From positions 122,946,237-123,010,236 of the forward strand of contig OY979716.1 in the NCBI GenBank assembly GCA_963855995.1: 64,000 nucleotides of DNA, written 5' to 3'. The notes below the pieces were generated by a model. That model saw nothing but the letters and a program-made list of their open reading frames with translations, made no database searches and had not been told where the DNA came from. This document shows positions 1 through 64,000 of the stretch, piece after piece. Positions within the stretch are counted from its first letter, which is position 1. Every line of letters starts with the position of its first letter. A program made the translations under genes and the position numbers. This DNA comes from Muricea muricata (Eukaryota; Cnidaria; Anthozoa; Malacalcyonacea; Plexauridae).

Positions 1-28
1 GAAGAAACCAATTTCTTCTCATTTTTAG

Positions 29-53472
<53,444 letters not shown>

Positions 53473-56400
53473 TTCATGCTCAAATTAAAGCCACCGCAAA
53501 AGTTCTTTGTATTAATCGTAGCTAATATTAATCGAAATGCTCAATTATATATTAATGTCACTTAAATTTATGCACTGTCTCATCATCGCTTTCTTTATGT
53601 TCTGATTATCTTGTGTACATTATATACTGTACATGTTTCGACATATCGTTTGTTTCAACCTACACTAGAAGTAACATTTGAAAGAGAAAACAAGTGTTGG
53701 GGGTACCTTTAAATCAATTATTCCTCACATTTAAGGAAAGGAAGTATGCTAAGATTGATGAATTTAGACGACCCGAAACATTGCTTTTACTTTCGTTCAA
53801 CAAATCTCTAATAAAGGCATCGAACCACTTTTTTGTAAAATCGAATCACGTTGACCCACAACGGTTAAAACTTGTAAAATGCTTTCCATATCGTGCCATA
53901 CAAATATTCTTTGGAGTATGTGCTATCTTATTCGAGGACTAAGTGTTATGATTTGGAGCTTTGCTTCGGGTCTTTTCAATTCTAACAAGATATTAAACAT
54001 TTTATCGTTTATGCACGATCTGTATAATGCACATCACACTTTTCCATGCACTAGGCTCCGTATGTCACATGTAACGTGTAACGAGCATGCGCATGAATCA
54101 CATGACAGGGGCTGGAATATTCATGCCGTCATGAAAAAGTAAATCATATTCTGCAAATTTTTAACCTTGGACTACAAACAAGGTGCTACAACTTTGACGA
54201 CATTGAAATATTCCAAAATGTTTCGAAAATATTAGGCTGATTTTCCAGGATTGTTTTCGCTTATTTGAAAGAGTGAGCCAATCATTTTTAGTCGCTTTTC
54301 GGCAAAAAAGTCGTGAGATGTTTACGATTGATGCCGAGATTTATTATCCTTCCATGCATTCGTACGATTCCATGTACTGATGTAAAATGTTTGAGAAGTT
54401 TTTATCTTCTTTTAAACGAACAATATAATATGATGCAAAAGCTCAAAGGAAATATAATCCTTGACATACAGCCAAAAGCAAACATAAAATGTAAACACAA
54501 GTCGTGCAATGTTAATGAATAAAAACTTTATCTCTACAGATTAAAGTAAAAGTTGAGGGTCGTATTGGTATCCTTGTACACCAACATGGCCGCCGAAGCA
54601 AAGCAGTGGCGTCTCATGAAAACCATCGCTTTATAAAATATACATTATTTTTCTTGATTTTACTTTTTTGGCAACACTTTCTTCGTTTGTATGTCGTCGA
54701 GTCCTTGCGCTTTGTTTTAATCACAGTTTATATTACAATTGCGCTATTGCATTTTTCAAATAAATATTTGTGGTGGTACTGTCTTTTTGTATTTTCATTG
54801 TTCTTCCTATACTAACATACTGGAGTCTCTATAGACATTCTCTGTGAATCAGACATTCTCATCCTATTGCATCAAATTCTAATTAACAATTAAATTACGA
54901 GCTCGAGATTTCTATGCGGTGATAGTTGATGAGGGCGAAGCCCGAATCAGCTAAATCAACTATCAGCGCATAAAAATCGAGAGCGAGTAATCTAATTGTT
55001 TTAGAATCAGAGGTCAAACATGGAATATTCAAGAAAAAATTTGATTTTTAAGCAATTTTTTTAAAAGAAATCTCTATAGGAAGATGATTGTTTCGCTACT
55101 CGCTATCTATCGAGGAATAGATAGCGAGTAGAGTAACCAATCAAATTACAGCATTTGCAATAGTATACTAGTATGATTCTACTAACATTAGTTATTCATC
55201 TTGCTATTCAGGGAATTTTTGGAAAATTTGGCTGGAGTTGCACCCTACCTTCTGGTAAACATATAAACATTCGGATTAAAAACATAAACATTTTTATATT
55301 TTTGGTCGTATTGTTTATATATATTTAAGGGGGCGGGAGGGGGGGGGGGTTGATGCCTCTCATAGCAATCTCTTAAAACGTTTCATGGGCATGCCCTGAA
55401 ATGCGAATGTATACCATGCATTTGGAACAACTATTCATTAATGGTTTCATTCTAGACTGTGTCGTACAGCAATGTTTCTTACCATTACGCTTACTAGAAC
55501 GGTTCTCGAGATGTTTGTTATAACATGACTTGACTGTAGTAGCAGAAACTAAACGTATATTATTGATACTTTGTCTCAAACTCTTACACCAAGCTACGTG
55601 ATGTGCATCACTACCTTTATGGGTTTCAAAATTACACAGAAATCATGATATTTGCGCATAGCAGTGGTGCAATTCCTTTGGGTGCCGCCTGGCTTTAGCC
55701 AGGGGCATCCAGTCAATTCAAGGCACTCAAGAAACGATGTAGGGCCCCATAAGGCAGTCATATCTCGAAAAATACTTCGACACAAAAGTTTAATGCAGCT
55801 TTTACAAACTATGATTTTCTATTTAAATACTTTTTGAAAGTGTTCTACTAAAAATGTTTGACAACGAGAGAGAGAAAACGTGGACAGGTCTTGGACCAAG
55901 GGCACCATATTTTATTGTTACGCACGCTATGAACACCCGTTCTTGTTTAAAAAACGAACAGTGATTGCTGTTCTGAAAGGCGCACCATTGTTGCGTAATT
56001 TTTATACAGCCAATTCAGTGAAGGTTGTTCTTTCAAAGGGTGAACTATAAACTATGAGCGCGCAAGAGATAACGGATTATTGCTTAATCGCACCTCTAAA
56101 ATACAGAGCACACAGGTAACTTATGGCGGCAAATTTATACGCTACAAACAAGGTTAATTCTCTGAGTAATAAATAAATCCCTAAATAAACAATAATCCAT
56201 CCTCCCTTATGCACTCATAGTTACAGTTTAGTACGCTTTCGGAAAGACAACCTTAATTAAAGGAGCCTGTATTCAGTATTTTAATATTTCCGGTTAAAAT
56301 TTTAAACATTTAACACAATGTTTTCAATGTTTTATCGAATTAATTAACGTTTGACGTTGTATCATTTTTAGACTCAACAGTCTTTTACACTAAAGGTACA

Positions 56401-57454
56401 AATTAATGAATGATTTTCACACCCGTATTTATGTACCAGCGGCCAGTTGCTGACTCAAACGCGGCTTGGCTCAACCCTGCATGGTTTAATTAATGTAAAA
56501 GAGTAGTGAAAAATGGTGGTGTAGAAATACTGAATTGAAAACCCAAAGTTACACTGCCACTTACAGGTTACCGACACACTTTCGTATTGCAGGCTTAGTT
56601 TGCTACTGAGCCATTTGTTCCGGGACAACATGGTAAATACCAACCTAAAAAGATCAAATTTTCTGATTGAACTTTTGAAACAAAAGTTACCAATGTTTGT
56701 GATTGATTCTCACAAGGCTTGTTGATTTAGGTTGCTGGTGAGCCGGACTACACGATAAAATAATTTTATAACACGACATATAAAAAGTAATCCTTTGATT
56801 ATTTTATCTCATTCTTACTGTTATTGAAACGAACAAGGTATTTACGAATTATTTTTAGTTTTTGACAAAATTAAACAGAATATAAACAATAATCAAGGCC
56901 CACAACATTATAGTGTGATAGTAATCCTTCAAAGACATAGTGAAATCTTTCAAGCTAAGTGATTTTATGCTCATTTCATTGGGAAAAAAACATGCTAGGA
57001 AAACAATTACCATCAATAGAAGAACTCTGCCTATTTGCAGGTAGATTAAAAATGGAGGACATCTCACGTGTATTTGTAAAGTTTTAAAATGCTTGACAAA
57101 TATTCATAAAGCATGTTAAAAATAAATCATGAATATTAGTAATACATCAGGCAAAACAATTTTCCGTACTCCAACTGAACTGCCGCCACAGCAACGTAAA
57201 CAAACAAAACATCTTTAACGTATGGCCTGATAGAGAATAAAATTAAGGTGTTTTGCGTTTCTCCTAAAAACCATGCGACGCCTAGAAACAGAACAAGTTT
57301 TACCGCCACTCTTTTGCGCATCAAATTTTAAACCTTAAGAGCATCCACATAATAGACACGCGAGAAGACTATCCTAGCTCGTGATCACGTGACCCCAGTT
57401 GAGATGCTCACCTCTCGTTGGCATATATCCCCACGTTTCATCATTCACAATATG
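53473..57454. other. Intergenic region between convergent genes
   Basis: Holds the likely 3' UTR of gene 1 (AATAAA at 53810-53815). It also holds a small palindromic MITE (54886-55000, AATTAAATTACGAGCTCGAG and inverse), a hairpin of TACTCGCTATCTAT at about 55098-55133, and a G-rich run at 55329-55350. Hydrophobic short open frames at 54606-54815 (+), 56855-57067 (-) and 57136-57324 (-) lack supporting splice sites or homology that I can name. Confidence 0.6.
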
Positions 57455-57676
57455 TCACGTGTCATCAGCAAATATATCAAGAGTTTCAGGTTTTGATGTT
57501 TTCTTTACCCAGTTCACTTTGACTGAAGGTTGAGATGACGTCACAGTTTGACCCCTCCCCGTAGTGTTATATCTTTTTTGCGCTTTTTTCCACTTGAGAG
57601 ATTTATGAGGCATGTCTATCGACTGAACTGCACCATAGCCAAGACCACGTCCTGCTTGACGCATAGTTGCCATCAC
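57455..57676 (-). CDS. AGGF1: AGGF1 terminal exon
   Basis: Acceptor TATTTAAG, phase 0. Completes the G-patch (RQAGRGLGYG), then SLKWKKAQKRYN and VNWVKKTSKPETLDIFADDT before TAA. It extends about 14 residues past the WVK at which human AGGF1 nearly ends. Confidence 0.9.
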   Translation of the reverse strand: MMATMRQAGRGLGYGAVQSIDMPHKSLKWKKAQKRYNTTGRGQTVTSSQPSVKVNWVKKTSKPETLDIFADDT

Positions 57677-60600
57677 CTTAAATAGATCAGAGTTTAAATA
57701 CAAGCTAGCACTCTTTCATGGATTAAACCATTATTCACTGCGTGTCTTACGTCCATCGATGTACTCTATTTTTTTGTTGACAAGACTGCACGAAAACATC
57801 GCGTTTTTCATTCTTTTCCAAGAATAAGTACAGAGTTCTTCGAAGAGATGGTTTGAGAAACAGTCTTTTGTTTCATAGAAATATTTCTGCAGAATATAGC
57901 TCCAAGTGCATAATGTGTTGATCGAGGTTAAAATTTAAGTGGAAACACAACTGAAAACAAACGCGCCCAAGTTAACTTTGCCCGTTCGTGATCTATGTTC
58001 GTGATCTATGTTCGTGATCTATGTTCGTGATCTATGTTCGTGATTGAGTGCGTCAAAATTGAAGTTGTAAAACATTATAGATGAGAATTTTTGCACGGCA
58101 AACTTCGGTCTCGTTTTGATGTTTCAGCAGTTTTAGACGTGTTTTTTGTTGACATGTTCTGCTAAAAGATGAGTTTAGACAGATGCATTCTCGGCCCACA
58201 TAGCAATGTGAACGGTATCACATAAGTGTTGCACAATCTTCTGACACCGAAGAAAAACAGAAACAGCGCGAACTTAAAATTTCACCACGTCCTATGGACA
58301 GGCAAAGTAAAAAGCTTCCAATCAAAATATTTTTTTTCGATTCCTTTGATGAAGGCAGGCGTATTACAGAACTATTTTTTAAATATTTTTGCAACTCTTT
58401 CTTTTTTTCTGTATTGGTGTTTTTTTATTATTGAATACGCAAAATAATTTTTGAAGTAAAAATTGTTTAAATATCCTTACAGTATACCCTCCACTTCGTG
58501 AAATAATAATAATTGTTAAATATGCTAAAAAACGTGCTGGTATTTAAATCTAAAGTTCTGTCCAAATATATTTTAAACGTTGATATGAAAAACTTGATCC
58601 GACGCTATGAGTAAATGTCGATACAACAGTTCGTCCGGACCTGGTAATGTCCTGGGTCGAAAAAAGTAACTTACTGGTTCTGTCCTTCCGGTTTTACTTC
58701 TCCCCAGTCCTTCGCCATCGACCCAACCCATTTTCTCCAGCAACATTCGTCCTTTATTCTCACTTTCTATTGGTCTATAGAACAAAACATTTACGGCACT
58801 TAAAGCCTTGTTCACATTCAAGGATTTTCTCTTTCTCGCGTATGCAAATGAAAATGCGAACAAACTGAAGTATAGAACAAATATTAAGATCGCTCTTGCA
58901 ATGGTACAGAATTCACTCAATCACATCGGCCAGAAGAAGCATTTTTGGTATTCACGAAAAGTGTAACCAAGTTCAACAGAGAACAAACAAAGTTGTCCTG
59001 CTTCAAGTGTTTGACACACATGTAAACGAAAAACCAGGTGCAACACATATAACTGTTCTGCAAAAAGTGGCGCTTCATTTTGAAGGGGCACTTATACTTT
59101 TGAGGGGCGTCTACTTAGGAGTTGTCATTTTCAGCATCGACCAAGTCTAAATCCATGTTACAATATAGTTGGTATAATAGTTTAGAGAGCCATTACATTA
59201 CATTTTCGGGGGGGGGGGTCTTACTTTCGAGACTCCGCGTTATATTGCAAATTTGTACTAAATGAATATAGAAATAAAGGCAATACTATACTATATTAAG
59301 TAAAGGTATTGGATTAAAATTGCAACGAAGTCTCTTACAGAGAGGACAGTCCGGTTTCAAAAACAGTGTATTATAACAATATTCTTACTTGAATACTGAC
59401 GCTGGAGAGTCTGTGATGTCAGTGTCTGGTGCATCACTGCCAACTTTCCTCCGTCTACATGAAAATCATAACCATAAACGTTTATAGTTGTTAGGATACA
59501 GTAGACAACTTCAGATTTATGCACTTTTATTCCTCTACCGGCAAAACCCGGTTTTGGGTTTTTTGTTTGAAAGAAGTAAAATTTAACCGCATAAGATTGA
59601 CGTTTATTTTGTAGCTAGGATACGGAGTATCGACATGGCAGCAGAATAAATAGAAATTTACAATAGTCTAAACTTTAAGTCCTTGATGTAAATCATCTAC
59701 CTGAAAACAGCCACCTTCTGTTAAAAACGTCGAGAATTTACGACAAGCGTAACAGCCAGCTCAACATCACGTGGTTTCCAGCGTTTCGCGGTTTACCGTT
59801 CGGGAATAAATGTCAATTTTGAGCCCGTTGTACACTTCATTATTTCGTCCACTTCATCATTAATGTCCACTTCATCCTTACTTAATTATATGTACAGTAT
59901 GTATGTGCTCATTATTTCGCTGTCGCTGGCGAAAAATTTCGATAAAGGAATCATTTTCTACGCTGATCGATGAGCATTCTACTCTCACAATCGCTGAAAA
60001 ATATCGACTTCTCCGATATTTCATAAATTGACTGCACGAATGAATAACTACTTAAATTTTTCAGTGTCGAAATTTTTCGCCAGCGGCGGCGAAATACGAG
60101 ACTGGAAAACGGGCTTTAAGATATCTAGTGGTAAAATTATTCCGACCCAATGATTTCAACGACGAGATCATCCCATCAAATGTATTACGTAACTCACCTG
60201 GTTTGAGCTCTATCTTTGTATTTCCCAGCATTGTTTGATGCAATTTCTGAGTTCACTTCATGCTCGCTATTCTGTAATAGAAATTCTTTATGAATCTTGT
60301 GTGAAGGGCAGAGGACCATAACCATAACTTAATTCAGTAACTCAGAGAGTAATACAGACTTTGGTTTAATACAGTGGTACAATAGTATTCAATAGTATAC
60401 ACGACACGACACGACAACACCCCACCCCCACCCCACCCCACCCCACCCTCCCATCCTCTCTCGAGGATATTTTAAAGCATGTTTTTGAGAAGATCGACTT
60501 TTTAGGGGGAGGGGAGTGGTTCATACTGCGCTGGTCCACAATGATGAACTCAACTTTCTGTTAAACCAGGTAATTTTGAGTTTGCAAACAGCAGTTTAAA

Positions 60601-63600
60601 AAGTTGCTTTGAATGCCGAGTGACGTAAGCTAGAATAAGCATTTTTTGACAATTGTTGCCTGACGTGTGTGAGATTAGATTCTAAATTTACACGGACATT
60701 TTGTTCTACATGCAGCAAAATACAGAAAAAACCCCACAATGTTAGCGTCGAAAAACTAAGATGCAATCCTCACATTACCTGAAGCATGTAACGTTTTTTT
60801 AATCGTTTTAGCTCTTTCTTTCTCGAACTTTCAGGATTCTTGTCCTTGACTGAGCTCACAATACGCGTTATCTGGACTATAGAAGAGATCTCATGGTTAA
60901 ACAAACCATCATACAACTAATGTTGACAGTGTAGGTATTGCAGTAATGGGAACACGAAACATGTGGGATCTTTCATTTTCCAGATAGGCTTAGATACAAA
61001 CCGTGTTTCATCCCAAAACAGAACTGGAATGTCCTCTAAAGTGAGGTTACAAGTCGCAACTAACTTCGCAACCACGAGGCCATCGCTTGAAACTTCTAAT
61101 TCTGTTTGTATCGTTTCGGGTATTGTGATAGAACCGATATATTTTGTGCGCTTGTGATACTTTATAGCGTTTTAACGTTTGTCAGCGCAGTGCAGTATGG
61201 GCATGGCTAATAAAACATCATAATTATTACAGTTCAGAGAGCGGTTGTTCTAAACCCGTTTAGCTTAAACATTGCATGGTTAAGTCAAATTTAGATCACG
61301 CTACCATTCATTTTGAGAACCACTGATCTTAAATATCAAACACTAAATATGTATACACAGGTGTTTTTTTGAGATAAAAAAAATTTTAATTTTGCCGTTT
61401 GATGAATAGTTTCTACCTAAAGCGAAACGAGCTTCAAACAACCGGTCCCAGCAAAGTAATTGTTTCACAAGACATTCTATCTGGTAGTCGATAAACACTT
61501 TATAACGGTCTCGAGGGAAAAAAGTATGTTTTACGATACAGAGAGAGTCGAACGAACCAAACTCTTTGAAAATAGGCATGCTACAATATGTTGCCATGTT
61601 TGAAAGAAAGAAAGAAATAATGAAAAAGATATCGAGTCTGTTCCATCCCGAAACATGCTGATTTAAAACAAAAACCCCCACAAAAAACTACTTAAAATAA
61701 GTTATATAGCGCTACCCACATTTCCTACTCCAGATGTGTGAGAGGATGGTTTTCAAAATGCACACCACCAACCTTCATCTTCGAGTTCTTTTGCTTTAAG
61801 CTGTGCTTGGACTTGACCCGGTTCACAATCGTCACATGTTTCACTACCAGAATGGATATGTAATAGAAATGTTGTTGAACCAATCTTTAACTGATCTCCA
61901 TGACTCAGTTTGTATTCTTCACTTTCTTGTTTACTCTAAAACAATAAGCGCTACACAATCTATCATTTGAAAATATTCGACCTTCCACGTTATGAAAATT
62001 ATTACAAACATAGACGATTACAATAAATATTATTCAAACAGTCTTCTAAATAATTAGCTAGGAAAGAGGAATTGCAATGTATTCGCCCGTTTTTTACGTC
62101 AATTTTCTTGCAGGCACTGATGACAAATATATTTACTAGATAACCTACCAACCCTGAAATGAATTGATCAAATGAAGTGAGGCAGTCATGGTCCTCTGCT
62201 AACATTTTTCGTCATTTTTGTTGTAATTTGTCTCTTAAAAGAAGGCAGTGGCGTGGTCAGCTCGATGATTGGGGAATGTTTATGCATTCTAAGGTATAAC
62301 TTAAATCCGCTTACCCACAACTTTTCTCCCATTAAGGTCTACTGTACATTATAAAATAAGATCGACCTGTGTCAGAATTTCATTGCCAGTTGCCAAAAAA
62401 AGAAATTCTTCGTGTGAGGTGGCATTTTAGCAGATCATGATTGTATTTTTATAGTCGTACAGTAACAAACCTCGCTTAGCCTTGATCCATTGATGAACGT
62501 TCCATTTTGACTACCAAGATCCTTCACAAAATACTCCTTGCATTTCTCGTCGTAATAAATCTTGGCATGTTCCTGCAAAATATTCCAGAACCATTTATTG
62601 TATGACACACACTGGGTAGGTTATGCTGGAACATTCTTAAGATAAATTAGTTTGCTCTTTCTCTTGCAATTCTTTTCTACGACAACTTAATGCCAGCTGC
62701 TGTACACAAGGTTACGTTTTATTCCAAGGTTACGTTTTATTCCAAGCTTTCCAAGAGTCATCAAATGTTTCTAGAATCATATTGACCATTCGTGAAACGT
62801 AGCAACTTTTTTATATGTCACCAAAATATTTCCTACTTCTACTGTAACTCCCAGGATACTTTAATAAAACGAACACGCGAGTTCGGATCTTCGAAGTGTT
62901 TGTCCTCATGCATTATGCAAATGCTTTATGCTGGTTCTGATTAGTCAATTCAAAAACAGTAAATCTTGTTCTACTAGCGGTCATTTAAGATAAAATAGGA
63001 CGAAGATAAGCATTGAACAGAAACACAGAAAACCGACATTGGCACATCCGTAATTTTGCAACAGTTGAATTCTTCGCGTGAAAGTGTTTACGCAAAGTAT
63101 TGATGGTTGCAGGTGATAAATCTTGCGTAGAAAAATTCTCTTTGAGAGCGAGTACAGTAAAAACCAGAACTTAACAGAACCAATCACGTACCAAGCCGTT
63201 TTTCAATGGATTCCGCGCAGGGTAGAATTTTCCTTTTTCCATTAGTCTCACTTAATTGAACAGAGATATATTTCCCTCCGTAGGACGAATTCCGTCCAGC
63301 GGATGGCAATGTGCTAAACACGCCTCAAGTTATGGCACTTTAACAGACAATGACTTGCGACCTGTTCCCACTGTGTGTGGGGAAGACGTTGCATTGGACA
63401 TTGTTTTTAAAGAGATTCGTTCTGTCTAAGTATTTATAAATCAAAAATTTCCATCTGATATCGTATCCTCAGCCCACAGGAGAATATTCCTATATAAACG
63501 TAATTTATTATAGTTTCAACAAAAACAACCCGCTCCCCCCCTCCCCCAGCACCACGTACCTTACTGACTTCAGTATCAAACATTTGTAAATTATTGCTGC

Positions 63601-63611
63601 CAGCTTCTGTA
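57455..63611 (-). CDS. AGGF1: AGGF1 homologue: FHA and G-patch protein (5' end outside window)
   Basis: Eight exons joined by phase on the minus strand: 63611-63560, 62572-62471, 61935-61773, 60876-60779, 60271-60198, 59454-59389, 58774-58675 and 57676-57455, giving about 291 residues. The order FHA, charged linker, G-patch and C-terminal tail with NWVK is that of vertebrate AGGF1 (angiogenic factor with G-patch and FHA domains 1). Diagnostic stretches are CDDCEPGQVQAQL, ENKGRMLLEKMGW and KWKKAQKRY. FHA domains bind phosphothreonine; G-patches bind RNA or activate DEAH helicases. In vertebrates AGGF1 is linked to angiogenesis and RNA processing; the role in this animal is unknown. The N-terminal region is not in the window. 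Confidence 0.92.
57984..58044. repeat. 13-bp minisatellite
   Basis: GTTCGTGATCTAT repeats four times in perfect tandem with a partial fifth copy. It lies in the last AGGF1 intron, which otherwise shows nothing recognisable. Confidence 0.95.
58675..58774 (-). CDS. AGGF1: AGGF1 G-patch exon
   Basis: Acceptor TTCTATAG, donor CCA|GTAAGT. Encodes NKGRMLLEKMGWVDGEGLGR then SKTGRTEP: the G-patch core (MGWxxGxGLG). Confidence 0.93.
59085..59240. repeat. Decayed copy of the 52711 MITE family
   Basis: AGGGGCGTCTACTTAGG and, at the right, CTTACTTTCGAGACTCCGCG resemble the ends of the MITE at 52711-52882. It lies in an AGGF1 intron. Confidence 0.6.
59389..60876 (-). CDS. AGGF1: AGGF1 linker exons
   Basis: 60876-60779 encodes SRKKELKRLKKRYMLQ, matching the basic helix after the FHA. 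60271-60198 contains GKYKDRAQT, matching the conserved KYKDRA. 59454-59389 encodes RRKVGSDAPDTDITDSPASV. Reading phases are compatible at every junction (1/2, 0/0, 2/1, 2/1). Confidence 0.87.
60415..60450. repeat. C-rich (CCCCA)n simple repeat
   Basis: CCCCA units in near-tandem follow a short ACACG/ACGAC run (60398-60415), in an AGGF1 intron. Confidence 0.9.
61773..63611 (-). CDS. AGGF1: AGGF1 FHA-domain exons
   Basis: Exon 63611-63560 (TEAGSNNLQMFDTEVSK, then GTACGT) joins in phase 0 to 62572-62471 (EHAKIYYDEKC and LGSQNGTFINGSRL, the conserved FHA GSxNGTxxN loop). Exon 61935-61773 follows (SHGDQLKIGSTTFLLHIHSG, then CDDCEPGQVQ). Together they cover the C-terminal two thirds of the FHA fold; the start (usual GR motif) is upstream of the window. 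Confidence 0.92.
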
Positions 63612-63709
63612 CTATACGAAAAAGAAATTACACAATATGAGTTCCCATCATCCATCACGATTCTCCCAAGATGTTTTGACAAAATATGAAATTTTTACGA
63701 AGAGTCAAC

Positions 63710-63966
63710 GGTCATGGCTAAAGGGGGTGGACAAGAGTTAAATTTTCAAGATGGCGGCTGTTTTTCAAGATTCTTAAAACGAGAACGAATCAACAATTAT
63801 ACATTTATAACATTCCGAAATTGTGGTTAGGTTCAGGGGAAGGGTCAAGGTAAGCTTTAGGAATGATATAAATGTCTGGTTGTTGATTTGTTCAAGTTTT
63901 AAGAATCTTGAAAAACAGCCGCCATCTTGAAAACCTAATTCTCGTCTATCCCCTTTAGCCATGACC
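63710..63966. mobile_element. 257-bp palindromic MITE with 10-bp target duplication
   Basis: Ends GGTCATGGCTAAAGGGG and inverse CCCCTTTAGCCATGACC. Long inner inverted arms contain CAAGATGGCGGCTGTTTTTC. Exact direct repeat AAGAGTCAAC on both sides (63700-63709 and 63967-63976). A 9-11-bp duplication suits a Mutator-like family. It lies in the AGGF1 intron upstream of the first visible exon. Confidence 0.92.
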
Positions 63967-64000
63967 AAGAGTCAACATGTTTCGGGTTGCTTCTTTTTCC

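Noticed and set aside
57136-57324. Minus-strand 62-codon open frame with hydrophobic segments faintly like GPCR helices 6-7
   Set aside because: No compatible neighbouring exon, no clear acceptor or donor, and the resemblance is only general hydrophobicity.
63192-63313. Possible minus-strand exon inside AGGF1 (open frame with GTTTAG acceptor and GTACGT donor)
   Set aside because: Its phases (2 in, 1 out) do not fit between the flanking AGGF1 exons, which join in phase 0 at a conserved place in the FHA domain. Read in phase 0 it hits a stop. It could be a poison exon, but nothing supports that.

Overview
The window is animal (metazoan) nuclear DNA: AT-rich, with short exons bounded by GT/AG, long introns, and dense DNA transposons and retroelements. 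A cnidarian or similar early-branching marine animal fits best. That rests on the gene content, the mag-like Gypsy element and the many short foldback elements; no sequence here fixes the species.

Gene 1 (+ strand, first visible exon at 29, stop at 53470-53472, 5' end outside the window) can be reconstructed as 46 exons encoding about 1,670 residues. It encodes a type I membrane protein. It opens with at least 12 copies of an unusual two-exon EGF-derived module (A exon, then B exon) plus a thirteenth A exon. Fifteen single-exon six-cysteine EGF domains follow, then a SEA domain split over three exons, a last EGF, a transmembrane helix and a 43-residue tail. All EGF exons are symmetrical phase 1-1, which allows loss or gain of units without a frameshift. 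The A/B units form a higher-order repeat of about 1.3 kb. A second, younger triplication (period 760-767 bp) covers the EGF exons between 32.7 and 34.7 kb.

The introns are a transposon graveyard. A degenerate Gypsy LTR element (5144-12564) sits between A/B units 8 and 9. It was itself hit by a 492-bp element with 71-bp inverted ends and a 9-bp target duplication (in gag), and by a 2.57-kb CACTA-like element (in its 3' LTR). A complete but mutated hAT transposon (24840-30460, 8-bp target duplication) lies between two EGF exons. Its transposase carries an N-terminal OTU-type cysteine-protease-like domain, and a 203-bp hAT MITE with related ends has inserted in it. Large palindromes lie at 19.9-24.4, 35.2-37.6, 41.2-42.5 and 46.8-48.9 kb, several with long (TA)n tracts.

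Gene 2 (- strand, 63611 down to 57455, 5' end outside the window) is an AGGF1 homologue: FHA domain, charged linker, G-patch and the conserved C-terminal tail, in eight visible exons (about 291 residues). Genes 1 and 2 converge on a roughly 4-kb intergenic region (53473-57454) with no supported gene. No CRISPR array, rRNA or clearly functional tRNA gene is present; one tRNA-Val-like sequence at 40395 is probably a pseudogene or SINE head.
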